Source: Hwangdonia lutea
GTDB lineage: Bacteria > Bacteroidota > Bacteroidia > Flavobacteriales > Flavobacteriaceae
Assembly (NCBI RefSeq): GCF_032814565.1
Contig: NZ_CP136521.1
Coordinates: 2,328,501-2,392,500, forward strand
Length of the DNA: 64,000 bases
Direction: 5' to 3'
Position 1 is the stretch's first letter. Every line of letters begins with the position of its first letter. This document shows, piece after piece, positions 7,926-16,590 of this stretch. Made by a program: the position numbers and the translations under genes. The notes below the pieces were generated by a model, which saw only the letters and a list, made by a program, of their open reading frames with translations, did no database searches and was not told where the DNA came from.

Positions 7926-10235
7926 ATGAAAAAAATTGCCTATTACTTTCTGTCTGCGGTATTTATTACTTCGGGGGTTTTTGCTCAAGATCAAGATCAG
8001 CAAGAGCGCAAAAAAGGACATACAAATACCAATAAATTTAAGCAATTGTACGATGAGTTTTCAACACCAAATATGTACAGAGCCGCCTCGGGAGCACCGG
8101 GTGTGGCATATTATCAGCAACAAGCCGATTATAAAATGGACATTGTTTTAGACGATAAAAATGCGAGATTGTCTGGTTTTGAAACTATTACTTATACCAA
8201 TAATTCGCCTGATGTTTTAAAATATCTTTGGGTACAATTGGACCAAAATCAACGTGCCAAGGACTCTAAATCGCCGCTAATTGAAAGCAGTGGTGTGGCA
8301 CCGGTGTTAACGCCTTCACAGTTTGCAAAAAATTATATTAAGGCACCATTAGAGCGAGGTTTTAATATTGAGGAGGTTAAAGATGCCAATGGCAAACCTT
8401 TAAAGCACATGATTAATAGAACCATGATGCGTGTGGAATTGCCAAAAGCCATGAAATCGGGCGACAAATTTTCGTTTTCCATTAAGTGGTGGTATAATAT
8501 TAATAATCACGTAGATGAAGGTGGGCGTTCGGGTTACGAGTATTTTCCAAAAGATGGAAATAGAGCTTATGTCATTGCACAGTTTTTTCCAAGAATGGCA
8601 GTTTATAGCGATGTGGAAGGTTGGCAGAATTCTCAATTTTGGGGACGTGATGAGTTTGCATTACCATTTGGCGATTATGAAGTAAATATTACCGTACCGG
8701 CAGACCATATTTTGGATGCCACAGGGAAACTTCTAAACAGAAAGGAAGTGTTTACAAAAACGATGATGGATCGTTACGAACAAGCTAAAAAATCGTATAA
8801 CGAACCGGTTATTATTGTAAATCAAACAGAAGCTGAAGCGGCGGAAAAAGGATTTTCAAACCAAACCAAAACATGGAAATTTAAAGCAGAAAATGTACGT
8901 GATTATGGCTTTGCCACATCAAGAAAGTTTATTTGGGATATGATGGCCGTAAAAATCGGTAATAAAGATGTTATGGCGGTGTCTTTGTATCCAAAAGAAG
9001 GTAACCCGTTGTGGGAGGACTGGTCTACAAAAGCTGTTGCTAGCACTTTGGAAACCTATTCCAGAATGACGTTTGATTATCCTTACCATAAAGCGATTTC
9101 TGTTCATGCCAAACGCCAAGGTATGGAATACCCTATGATTTGTTGGAATTACGGCAGACCAGATGAGGATGGTAATTATAGCGACCGAGTTAAATATGGT
9201 ATGATGGGGGTAATTATCCATGAAATTGGTCATAACTTTTTTCCTATGATTGTAAATAGTGACGAGCGCCAATGGACATGGATGGACGAAGGCTTAAACA
9301 CATTTTTACAGTATGTGGCAGAACAGGATTTTGGTGAAAAACATCCCAAAGCATTATCGCCACAGCACAAAAACTTTCCGTCCGATCGTGGGCCAGCACA
9401 TTTAATTGTGCCATATATGGGTGGTAATCAAGATTATATTGCACCAATAATGACCAAAGGACTTAATACCTATCAATTTGGAAATAACGCTTACGGTAAA
9501 CCGGCCACGGCTTTAAATATTTTAAGAGAAACCGTAATGGGTCGCGAATTATTCGATTATGCCTTTAAAGAGTATTCGCATCGTTGGATGTTTAAGCACC
9601 CAACACCAGAAGATTTTTTCAGAACTATGGAAGATGCATCGGCTTTCGATTTAGACTGGTTTTGGAGAGGTTGGTTTTACACAACCGATTGGGTGGATAT
9701 CGGTGTAAAAGAGGTGAAAAAATACTATGTGTCGTCAGAACCTAATGCCTACATGAAAGAACTTATGGAAGAAAGAGGTATTAGTAAAAACCAATTAAGA
9801 CCCTTGGTTTATATGGTTGAAGAAGGTAGCGAAGACTTTAAAGAAGACATGAAAAAGCAAAAACCAGTTGAAAGCGCACCATCTGTAAAAGAATACATTA
9901 TGGATAACTTTACGCCAGAAGAACAGAAAAACATCAAATCGCCTAAGTACTTCTATAATATTACCTTCGAAAAACCAGGAGGTTTGGTAATGCCTATTAT
10001 AGTGGAGTACACGTATGCAGATGGCACGACGAAAACCGAAACCTATCCAGCGCAAATCTGGAGGTTAAACGATAATGAAGTTAAAAAAGCTATCGCTTCA
10101 GAAAAAGAAATTGTAAGTATTAAAGTAGATCCGAATTTAGAAACGGCAGATGTTGATACTTCAAACAATTCTTGGCCGAGAGAAGTTACACAAAGTCAAT
10201 TCGATCAATTTAAAGAGAAAATAGACGGAAAATAA
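7926..10235 (+). CDS. M1-family zinc aminopeptidase, secreted
   Basis: 769 residues from the ATG at 7926, two codons after an in-frame TTG. The signal peptide ends near VFAQ. The gluzincin motif HEXXH-X18-E is intact: His432, Glu433, His436 and Glu455 (HEIGHN...WMDEGLNTF). A GMEYP string upstream replaces the usual GxMEN exopeptidase motif, typical of the Bacteroidota M1 subgroup. It probably cleaves peptides in the periplasm or outside the cell. It ends at a strong terminator. Confidence 0.93.
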   Translation: MKKIAYYFLSAVFITSGVFAQDQDQQERKKGHTNTNKFKQLYDEFSTPNMYRAASGAPGVAYYQQQADYKMDIVLDDKNARLSGFETITYTNNSPDVLKYLWVQLDQNQRAKDSKSPLIESSGVAPVLTPSQFAKNYIKAPLERGFNIEEVKDANGKPLKHMINRTMMRVELPKAMKSGDKFSFSIKWWYNINNHVDEGGRSGYEYFPKDGNRAYVIAQFFPRMAVYSDVEGWQNSQFWGRDEFALPFGDYEVNITVPADHILDATGKLLNRKEVFTKTMMDRYEQAKKSYNEPVIIVNQTEAEAAEKGFSNQTKTWKFKAENVRDYGFATSRKFIWDMMAVKIGNKDVMAVSLYPKEGNPLWEDWSTKAVASTLETYSRMTFDYPYHKAISVHAKRQGMEYPMICWNYGRPDEDGNYSDRVKYGMMGVIIHEIGHNFFPMIVNSDERQWTWMDEGLNTFLQYVAEQDFGEKHPKALSPQHKNFPSDRGPAHLIVPYMGGNQDYIAPIMTKGLNTYQFGNNAYGKPATALNILRETVMGRELFDYAFKEYSHRWMFKHPTPEDFFRTMEDASAFDLDWFWRGWFYTTDWVDIGVKEVKKYYVSSEPNAYMKELMEERGISKNQLRPLVYMVEEGSEDFKEDMKKQKPVESAPSVKEYIMDNFTPEEQKNIKSPKYFYNITFEKPGGLVMPIIVEYTYADGTTKTETYPAQIWRLNDNEVKKAIASEKEIVSIKVDPNLETADVDTSNNSWPREVTQSQFDQFKEKIDGK

Positions 10236-10240
10236 TTTAA

Positions 10241-10274
10241 AAAAGGCCAACTTTAATAGTTGGCTTTTTTTATT
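10241..10274 (+). terminator. Rho-independent terminator
   Basis: AGGCCAACT and AGTTGGCTTTTTTT form a perfect stem followed by a T run, six bases after the M1 peptidase stop. Its presence argues against any start for the next gene before about 10275. Confidence 0.9.
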
Positions 10275-10301
10275 CTAATAAACACTCACTATATTTGTAC
10301 T

Positions 10302-10589
10302 GTGATATATCAACCTACATTTTTATTTATTAGCGGTGCAGAAATAGCTTTTATACTATTTATTGTCATCATGGTTTTTGGTGCCGACAAGCTGCCGGAA
10401 ATAGCCCGTGGCTTGGGTAAAGGTATGCGTACGCTTAAAGATGCTACCAACGATATTAAACATGAAATTACCAAAACTGTCGAAAAAAACGGTATAGACA
10501 CCAGCATCACTACCGATGTAAAAAAAGAGCTCGATAAAGTAAAAGACGATCTAGAAGATTTTACAGGCTCAGTAAAACGTAAGTTTTAA
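10302..10589 (+). CDS. tatA: TatA/TatE-type twin-arginine translocase subunit
   Basis: 95 residues from a GTG. An ATT-coded extension upstream overlaps the terminator and was rejected. One N-terminal transmembrane helix (GAEIAFILFIVIMVFG) is followed by the hinge and amphipathic helix ADKLPEIARGLGKGMRTLKDATNDI, the standard TatA architecture. It then has a charged tail longer than usual. It forms the export pore for folded proteins in the inner membrane. No tatC is in the window. TatB cannot be excluded. Confidence 0.85.
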   Translation: MIYQPTFLFISGAEIAFILFIVIMVFGADKLPEIARGLGKGMRTLKDATNDIKHEITKTVEKNGIDTSITTDVKKELDKVKDDLEDFTGSVKRKF

Positions 10590-10720
10590 TAGTATTCCAT
10601 TAGTTTTCAGAAAGTAAATAATCTGTTTGTCGGAAAAAGATTGTTTTTTGACGAATATTTTTATTCCTATTAGGGAAAAGAAATACTTTGTCAGTCCCAA
10701 ATCTATAATTTTCGTAAAAC

Positions 10721-12988
10721 ATGAAAACAAATCTACTTGTAAGTTTTCTATTGGTTACCACCTTGGTTTTTGGTAAAACAGATAGAGAAATCATAAAAGA
10801 AATTGATCAAAAAAACGCTTCTGCATTAATTCTCTTTAACAATCAACAAATAGTAAAGTCATTTAAAGAATTTATTCATGCTAAAGCATTGTCAGATTCC
10901 ATACAAGACAATTACGGAAGTGCTACGGCTAATTTTCACTTAGGTAATATTTATTACTTAATGGAAAATTATAAGTCTGCCCAAGAGCATTATCAATTAA
11001 CATTAGATGTTTTAAAAGAGTTAGATGACGATTACCTGGTTTCAAGTTCGTTTTTAAACCTAGCCAAAATATTTAGAGACCAGAATAAATACAATAAAAG
11101 CATTGAATATTTTGAGAAAGCACTTCAGTTTTCTGTTGCTAAAAGAGGCTTACAGACTGCCGAAAAAGAAAATCTCCAAAACATATATGTTGAGGCAAAG
11201 ATTAATTTATGCGAATTATATATTGAAAAAAACAGCTTAGACGAGGCGTTGATAAACCTTTTAAAATTAGGCAACTATCTAAAAACAAATTCTGTAAATT
11301 CTAGTTTAGAAGGGTATTTCAATTATGTTTACGGTATATATTATGCAAAAAAAGAACTGTATAATAATGCAAGCAATAAATTTAGGGAAGCTATTTTTTC
11401 ATTAAATGAACACAACGAAGAAGTCGATTTAGCTTTAATGAGTGATATTTATATGCAATTGTCCATTGCCTTGGCAAAATCAGGTAAAAGCACAGAAGCA
11501 TACATTACTTTATTGGAACAAAATAATTACAAAGACCAACTTTCCAATGAAGAAAAAAACAGACATGATTTAATTTTAAAATCTAAATTTTTAATTGAAG
11601 ATTACAAAAACGAGGCCAAAACCGCAAATATTGCACGACTGGAGCAAATGGAGATAGCCAATAAGTTCAAGAAAATCAATATCATATTTTTTATAACCTT
11701 GTTGCTGTTAGTGGTTTCATTCATCGTTATTTATAAAAGTTATAGCTCTAAAATAAAATTGAGCAAAACTTTAAAGCTTAAAAACAACGAATTACAACTT
11801 GCTAAGGATGAGGCCTTAAAAACCTCAGAGTTAAAAAGTAAATTTATTTCAAACGTATCTCACGAATTGAGAACACCGCTTTATGGTGTAGTTGGTATAA
11901 CATCGCTCTTGTTAAACGAGAGAAAGAACCTTAGCGAACGCGACAGAAAATATTTGCAATCTCTTAAATATTCCGGTGATTACCTTTTAAATTTAGTTAA
12001 CGATATATTACAAGCCAACAAAATGGAAGCTCAAAAAATCGAGCTTAAAAATGTGTCGGTAAACCTAAAATCTTTAATGCAGCGCATAGTCGATTCTTTT
12101 GAATACAGATTACAAGAATCGAATAACATTATTAAATTGTCTATTGACGAAGAAATCCCGGAGTACATTAAAGTTGATAAAGTTAGAATGTCTCAGGTTT
12201 TACTAAATTTAATTGGGAATAGTATAAAATTTACTGAAAGCGGTGTTATTGATTTGAGAATAAAACTACTAAACCTAGATGAGGAAAAGGTGAGTTTGCG
12301 TTTTGAAATTGAAGATAACGGCATAGGGATTCCTGAAGATAAGTTTAAAACCATTTTCGATAATTTTTCCCAATTAGGAAATGAAAATAATACGAATTAT
12401 CAAGGCACTGGTTTGGGGCTGTCCATAACCCAAAACATTATTCAACTATTTGAGAGCCAAATTGAACTTGAAAGTGAAGTAGGTAAAGGCACCAAGTTTA
12501 GCTTTAATATAGATTTCGAAATAGACCAAGAAAGTAAAACGGTAGTAGACCTAAACGCACCAAAAAAGGTGAAACTAAATAAAGGTAATAAGTATAAAAT
12601 TTTAATAGTTGAAGATAATAAGATAAACCAAATTGTAACTAAAAATTTATTGGTTAAGCAAAACTACGCTTGCGACATTGTTGATAATGGTTTAAAAGCC
12701 GTTGAAATAATGAAAGCTAAAAACAGTTACGATCTTATTTTAATGGATATTAATATGCCCGTTATGAATGGTAATGATGCCACCGTGGCCATTAGGCAAT
12801 TTAATAAAGAAATACCTATTATAGCTTTAACAGCTGCCGATATTGAAGAGGTTAAACAAGATTTTGATATTATAGGGTTTAACGATATTATCACCAAACC
12901 ATTTGATAATTACGAGTTTTTTCAAACGATAGCTTCGCATATTCAAAATTCGAATTCTTGTGAAGTAAAATTGGTTAAGGCATCTTAA
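10721..12988 (+). CDS. TPR-containing hybrid sensor histidine kinase
   Basis: 755 residues. Signal peptide (1-18), TPR repeats over about 40-290, one transmembrane helix near 320-337, a coiled coil, then HisKA with phospho-acceptor His380 (SHELRTPLYGV). HATPase motifs are NLIGNSIKF, DNGIGIP and GTGLGLSI, and a C-terminal receiver has phospho-acceptor Asp676 (LMDINMP). The TPR part would be periplasmic. There is no output domain, so the phosphate is probably relayed onward. Paralogous to the kinase at 47577-49814. Signal unknown. Confidence 0.93.
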   Translation: MKTNLLVSFLLVTTLVFGKTDREIIKEIDQKNASALILFNNQQIVKSFKEFIHAKALSDSIQDNYGSATANFHLGNIYYLMENYKSAQEHYQLTLDVLKELDDDYLVSSSFLNLAKIFRDQNKYNKSIEYFEKALQFSVAKRGLQTAEKENLQNIYVEAKINLCELYIEKNSLDEALINLLKLGNYLKTNSVNSSLEGYFNYVYGIYYAKKELYNNASNKFREAIFSLNEHNEEVDLALMSDIYMQLSIALAKSGKSTEAYITLLEQNNYKDQLSNEEKNRHDLILKSKFLIEDYKNEAKTANIARLEQMEIANKFKKINIIFFITLLLLVVSFIVIYKSYSSKIKLSKTLKLKNNELQLAKDEALKTSELKSKFISNVSHELRTPLYGVVGITSLLLNERKNLSERDRKYLQSLKYSGDYLLNLVNDILQANKMEAQKIELKNVSVNLKSLMQRIVDSFEYRLQESNNIIKLSIDEEIPEYIKVDKVRMSQVLLNLIGNSIKFTESGVIDLRIKLLNLDEEKVSLRFEIEDNGIGIPEDKFKTIFDNFSQLGNENNTNYQGTGLGLSITQNIIQLFESQIELESEVGKGTKFSFNIDFEIDQESKTVVDLNAPKKVKLNKGNKYKILIVEDNKINQIVTKNLLVKQNYACDIVDNGLKAVEIMKAKNSYDLILMDINMPVMNGNDATVAIRQFNKEIPIIALTAADIEEVKQDFDIIGFNDIITKPFDNYEFFQTIASHIQNSNSCEVKLVKAS

Positions 12989-13025
12989 TGTTTAAACTGT
13001 AAAGCATAAATGTTAGGTTGGTTTT

Positions 13026-13187
13026 TTGGGCGTTACCTAAAGGTCGGGCTTTCACTACTCAATCTTTTTAAAACGTCGTGCAGAGTACCGGCAACGTAGC
13101 TACCAATTAAGTGAAGTGCTTTACCAAAATTAAGCTGACTTTACGATTTAAAAAGGATTTCAAACATGCCGTTCAATCCCTAACGCT
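13026..13187 (-). repeat. Dispersed intergenic repeat, family A copy 3 (reverse orientation)
   Basis: Reads on the plus strand TTGGGCGTTACC, then AAGGTCGGGCTTTCACTAC, ending CGTTCAATCCCTAACGC, i.e. the reverse complement of copy 2. It fills most of the 280-base gap between the kinase and the O-methyltransferase; nothing coding is visible. Confidence 0.75.
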
Positions 13188-13224
13188 ACCTATCCGCCAA
13201 CATTATTTCTTGGAGTAATTTTTT

Positions 13225-13263
13225 GTCATTCCTGCGAATCCCGATAGCTATCGGGAAGGAATC
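13225..13263. repeat. GTCATTCCTGCGAA-type palindromic repeat (family B)
   Basis: GTCATTCCTGCGAAT followed by the perfect 16-base palindrome CCCGATAGCTATCGGG (13240-13255) and AAGGAATCC. It lies just past the stop of the O-methyltransferase and could act as the operon's 3' hairpin. Confidence 0.65.
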
Positions 13264-13269
13264 CACTTT

Positions 13270-13914
13270 TCATAACTTCCTGCTAATCGTCAAGCCGTCG
13301 CGAATGGGTAAAACCACAGTTTCAACCCTTCTATCGTTTTTTAAAAGTTTGTTGTATTCTATTAAAGCAGGGGTAGAGGTGTCTTCTTTTTTAAAAGTTG
13401 TCTCTAAAACTTTACCGCTCCACAAAACATTGTCGGATAAAATAATACCGCCTGTATTTAATTTGTCAACAATCACATTAAAGTAATTGGAATAGTTTTC
13501 TTTATCGGCATCAATAAAAACCAAATCAAAGGTTTTGTCTAGTTTCGGAATAATATCCAAAGCATCACCTAAATGCTGGAATATTTGATTGCCATAATCA
13601 GATTTATCAAAATACCTACGCTGAAAATCAAACAGTTCCTCATTGAGGTCAATAGTATGAAGCTCGCCATTTTTTTGTAAACCTTCGGCTAAACACAAAG
13701 CGGAATAGCCCGTATAAGTGCCAATTTCCAGTATGTTTTTTGGATGCACTATTTTAGAAATCATACTCAATACGCGCCCCTGGTAATGACCACTAAGCAT
13801 ACGTGGTTGCAATATTTTTTGATAGGTTTCCCTATTGAGTTGCTGTAGCAATTCTGGTTCGTCCTCAGAATGTTTTACTACGTAATCATCTATGTTTTCG
13901 GGTATAAAATGCAT
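13270..13914 (-). CDS. Class I SAM-dependent O-methyltransferase
   Basis: 214 residues of the caffeoyl-CoA/catechol O-methyltransferase type. The SAM motif ILEIGTYTGYSALCLAEGL is near residue 60, HTIDLNEE follows as motif II, and FDLVFIDADKENY carries the metal-binding Asp residues, with SDNVLWSG downstream. Its ATG overlaps the stop of the ACMS-decarboxylase gene (TAATG), so the two are translationally coupled. A substrate from this pathway such as 3-hydroxyanthranilate or 3-hydroxykynurenine is an inference. It is the last gene of the catabolic cluster. Confidence 0.85.
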   Translation of the reverse strand: MHFIPENIDDYVVKHSEDEPELLQQLNRETYQKILQPRMLSGHYQGRVLSMISKIVHPKNILEIGTYTGYSALCLAEGLQKNGELHTIDLNEELFDFQRRYFDKSDYGNQIFQHLGDALDIIPKLDKTFDLVFIDADKENYSNYFNVIVDKLNTGGIILSDNVLWSGKVLETTFKKEDTSTPALIEYNKLLKNDRRVETVVLPIRDGLTISRKL

Positions 13915-14996
13915 TAACTTAAAATTCTATTTACCAATTCTTTTTTAGCCGTTTCGTCATCGCCACATAACCATTGTATAACGTTGTCTTCCCAAATAGC
14001 GTCGCGTTCAGATTCGTTAATAATGTTGCGTTCAATGGCTAAATCTAAAATTTTTCCGGGATACGACGACTGTTTGGTGCTTTCCATTTCACCCAAAGGA
14101 TAGGGGTCGTCCAATCCCATTAGTACTTGTTGTGAACCTTGATTTTTTATGAGCAATTCCAACCCGCCGGTATCATGAACCAAGGTATCGAAGAAAATGT
14201 TTTTATGCCCAACGGCTTTTCTGGGGTGGTGTTTGCCTTCAAATAAATCGGGTCTACCATCAAACCCTTGAATACGTCGGCCTAAATTAATTTGTGCCAA
14301 TTGGCCGCCGTGTGCAAAACAAGTTCTCATATTTGGGTATTTTTCTTGGTACCCATTTAAAGTTAAAAAATGATAGGCATCGGCACATTGTGCCAACATC
14401 CAAATTAAATGAAAACGCCACGAGGTGTTTTCCAGTTTTATAAATTTTTCACCATCGTAAGGATGAATTTCTACGGCTAAATTGTATTTGTTGGCCAGTT
14501 CAAAAATGGGCTCGTTTTCCTCATCAAAAATGCAACGCCACGTGCCAATGGTATCCATATAATGGGTTGGCAAACAAAGTAATTGCATGCCATGGGTTTC
14601 CACGCATCGTTCAATTTCCCAACAGGCACTCCTAACAAAACCCGGGTGCACCACAAAGCCACAAGTAAATTTATTGGGATTTTCGTGCTGTATTTTGGCG
14701 TTGAAATCGTTTTGAAAACGCAATGCTTGTTTCATTTCTTCAACACGTAAACCATTGCCGTACAATTGCGATAAATTTAAAACCACGGCATGGTCTATTT
14801 TGTTGCGTTCCATCCATTCCAACTTTTCGTGTAAAAAGAAACTGGAATCGGTTACGGGACGGCTCCAATCTTTTTGAAGCATATATTTCCTGTCCTTGTC
14901 AACCCAAAAAATGCCCTTTTCGCGCATAAAATCGGGTATTTCCTCAGGGTAAGGCAGTAAATGTGAATGGCCGTTTATTCGAAGTTTACGTTTCAT
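13914..14996 (-). CDS. nbaD: 2-amino-3-carboxymuconate-6-semialdehyde decarboxylase (ACMSD-like amidohydrolase)
   Basis: 360 residues from the ATG at 14994-14996; an upstream ATG adds 19 residues lying inside the dioxygenase gene. The zinc and catalytic residues of ACMSD are in place: His10 and His12 (NGHSHLLP), His178 (VEIHPYDGE), His229 (CFAHGGQ) and Asp296 (MGLDDPYPLGE). It decarboxylates the ring-opened product of 3-hydroxyanthranilate, diverting it from quinolinate. The neighbouring dioxygenase, semialdehyde dehydrogenase and deaminase support the call. It joins both neighbours by TAATG overlaps. Confidence 0.9.
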   Translation of the reverse strand: MKRKLRINGHSHLLPYPEEIPDFMREKGIFWVDKDRKYMLQKDWSRPVTDSSFFLHEKLEWMERNKIDHAVVLNLSQLYGNGLRVEEMKQALRFQNDFNAKIQHENPNKFTCGFVVHPGFVRSACWEIERCVETHGMQLLCLPTHYMDTIGTWRCIFDEENEPIFELANKYNLAVEIHPYDGEKFIKLENTSWRFHLIWMLAQCADAYHFLTLNGYQEKYPNMRTCFAHGGQLAQINLGRRIQGFDGRPDLFEGKHHPRKAVGHKNIFFDTLVHDTGGLELLIKNQGSQQVLMGLDDPYPLGEMESTKQSSYPGKILDLAIERNIINESERDAIWEDNVIQWLCGDDETAKKELVNRILS

Positions 14997-15532
14997 TAAT
15001 CTTCCAGTTTTACTTTCTTTGGAGGCTGCATCACTTCGCCGCAATTCGGGCAAGACCGCTTGTCTTCATCACTGTAATAATTATCGAAAATTTTAGGCAT
15101 ATCCGTTTCAATATTGTCGAGCGTAAAATCTTCTTCATATAATTTTGTGGTGCAATTTTCGCAAAACCAAAGCAATGCATCCTGTACCCCTTTTTCTCTG
15201 GGATACTCAATAACCAAGCCTACGGTATGGGCGCCTCGTTGTGGTGAGTGCGGTACTTTTGGGGGCAATAAAAAAATCTCGCCCTCTTTAATATGAATGT
15301 CTTTTGGTGTGCCTTCTTCAATAATTTTAAGCACGATATCACCTTCTATTTGATAGAAAAATTCAGGGGTTTCATTGTAGTGATAATCCTTTCTGCTATT
15401 TGGGCCACCAACCACCATTACAATAAAATCACCATCTTTCCAAACCACTTTATTGCCCACAGGCGGTTTTAATAAATGTCTGTTTTCTTCAATCCAAGCT
15501 TTAAAATTTATGGGCGGATATACTTTACTCAT
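14996..15532 (-). CDS. nbaC: 3-hydroxyanthranilate 3,4-dioxygenase
   Basis: 178 residues, cupin fold. The Fe ligands match the bacterial enzyme by position: His51, Glu57 and His95, with substrate-binding Arg47 and Arg99. The C-terminal extra iron site of bacterial forms is present as Cys124/Cys127 (FCENC) and Cys161/Cys164 (CPNC). It opens the 3-hydroxyanthranilate ring to ACMS. The next gene encodes the enzyme that uses its product. Confidence 0.97.
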   Translation of the reverse strand: MSKVYPPINFKAWIEENRHLLKPPVGNKVVWKDGDFIVMVVGGPNSRKDYHYNETPEFFYQIEGDIVLKIIEEGTPKDIHIKEGEIFLLPPKVPHSPQRGAHTVGLVIEYPREKGVQDALLWFCENCTTKLYEEDFTLDNIETDMPKIFDNYYSDEDKRSCPNCGEVMQPPKKVKLED

Positions 15533-15546
15533 CGTATGTTTATGTT

Positions 15547-15628
15547 TTGGGCGTGCCCTTGCAGGTCAGGCTTTCCGCTATATCTTTTGCAAAAAAGCAA
15601 AAGGATGCCGCTTCAATCCTTCACGCGA
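15547..15628 (-). repeat. Dispersed intergenic repeat, family A copy 4 (reverse, short)
   Basis: TTGGGCGTGCCC, then CAGGTCAGGCTTTCCGC, a perfect hairpin CTTTTGC-AAAAAA-GCAAAAG, and CAATCCTTCACGCG. It lies between the dioxygenase and the SDR and may separate two transcription units or act as an intra-operon hairpin. Confidence 0.65.
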
Positions 15629-15689
15629 AATTTACGTTAAAGTTAATAATTACTTTTCAATTAATAAGATGTCAAATCGAGTTTAACGG

Positions 15690-16472
15690 CTAAAGGCTTT
15701 TTGTACGGCCACCATCAACCGGAACGTTAATTCCGTTTACATAACTGGCACAATCACTCGCTAAAAACGTGATAACATTTGCGGTTTCTTCAGGCTTTGC
15801 AAATCGTTTGGCAGGCGAATAACCTTTCATAATTTCTGCCATAGCCTCTACACTTTTGTTTTCGTTGGCAGCCTTAATTTTAATTATTTCGTTTAAACGC
15901 TCCGTTTCGGTAAATCCGGGCAATACATTGTTAACGGTAATGCCAAAAGCACCAACTTCGGTAGCCAAAGTTTTGCTCCAGTTGCCCACGGCGCCTCTAA
16001 TGGTATTGCTTACACCCAAACCAGGAATGGGTTCTTTTACAGACGTAGAAATGATATTGACTATTCTTCCGAAACCTGCCTCTTTCATAAATGGGATGGT
16101 AGCTTGAGCCAACACATGATTGCATTTTAAATGCTGAATAAAGGCTTTATCGAATTCTTCGAGCGCAGCTGTTAAAATAGAACCGCTTCTCGGGCCACCT
16201 GTGTTATTAATTAAAATATGAAACCCGTGGTTTTTCTCAATAAAATTAATGACTTTTTCTTGTAAATCCCTGGGATTGGAAAAGTCTGCCACAATATAGC
16301 TATGGTTTTTAGTATTTGGTAATTCTGCTAAAACCGCTTTTAGTTTTTCCCTGTTTCTGGCCACTAAAGTAACGTTTACACCTTCGGCAGCTAAAGCCAT
16401 GGCGGTTGCTTTTCCTATGCCTTGCGTGCTTCCGCAAACTAAGGCGCTTTTGTTGTTTAATTTAAGATTCAT
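15690..16472 (-). CDS. SDR-family oxidoreductase with atypical active site
   Basis: 260 residues. Rossmann motif CGSTQGIGKA near residue 14, NNTGGP in place of NNAG, and the catalytic Ser region NIISTSVKEP. Where the family has YxxxK this protein reads SNTIR (LGVSNTIRGAVGNWSKTLA), so the canonical Tyr and Lys are absent. The C-terminal VPVDGGRTKSL is standard. A known SDR subgroup shows the same ALSN-type replacement. It lies inside the kynurenine-catabolism cluster; its step there is unknown. Confidence 0.85.
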   Translation of the reverse strand: MNLKLNNKSALVCGSTQGIGKATAMALAAEGVNVTLVARNREKLKAVLAELPNTKNHSYIVADFSNPRDLQEKVINFIEKNHGFHILINNTGGPRSGSILTAALEEFDKAFIQHLKCNHVLAQATIPFMKEAGFGRIVNIISTSVKEPIPGLGVSNTIRGAVGNWSKTLATEVGAFGITVNNVLPGFTETERLNEIIKIKAANENKSVEAMAEIMKGYSPAKRFAKPEETANVITFLASDCASYVNGINVPVDGGRTKSL

Positions 16473-16590
16473 ATTTTTTTATTCCCGCTTTTTGTCTTCA
16501 CTAAAATGAATTACGGCGGAATCTATTTAATTATTTATTTCGATTTTTATTTATGAGATACTGAAACAAGTTCAGTATGACAACTAGTTG

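Noticed and set aside
10260-10589. A longer start for the TatA-like gene at 10260
   Set aside because: That start lies in the preceding terminator and would put 14 extra residues before the membrane helix.
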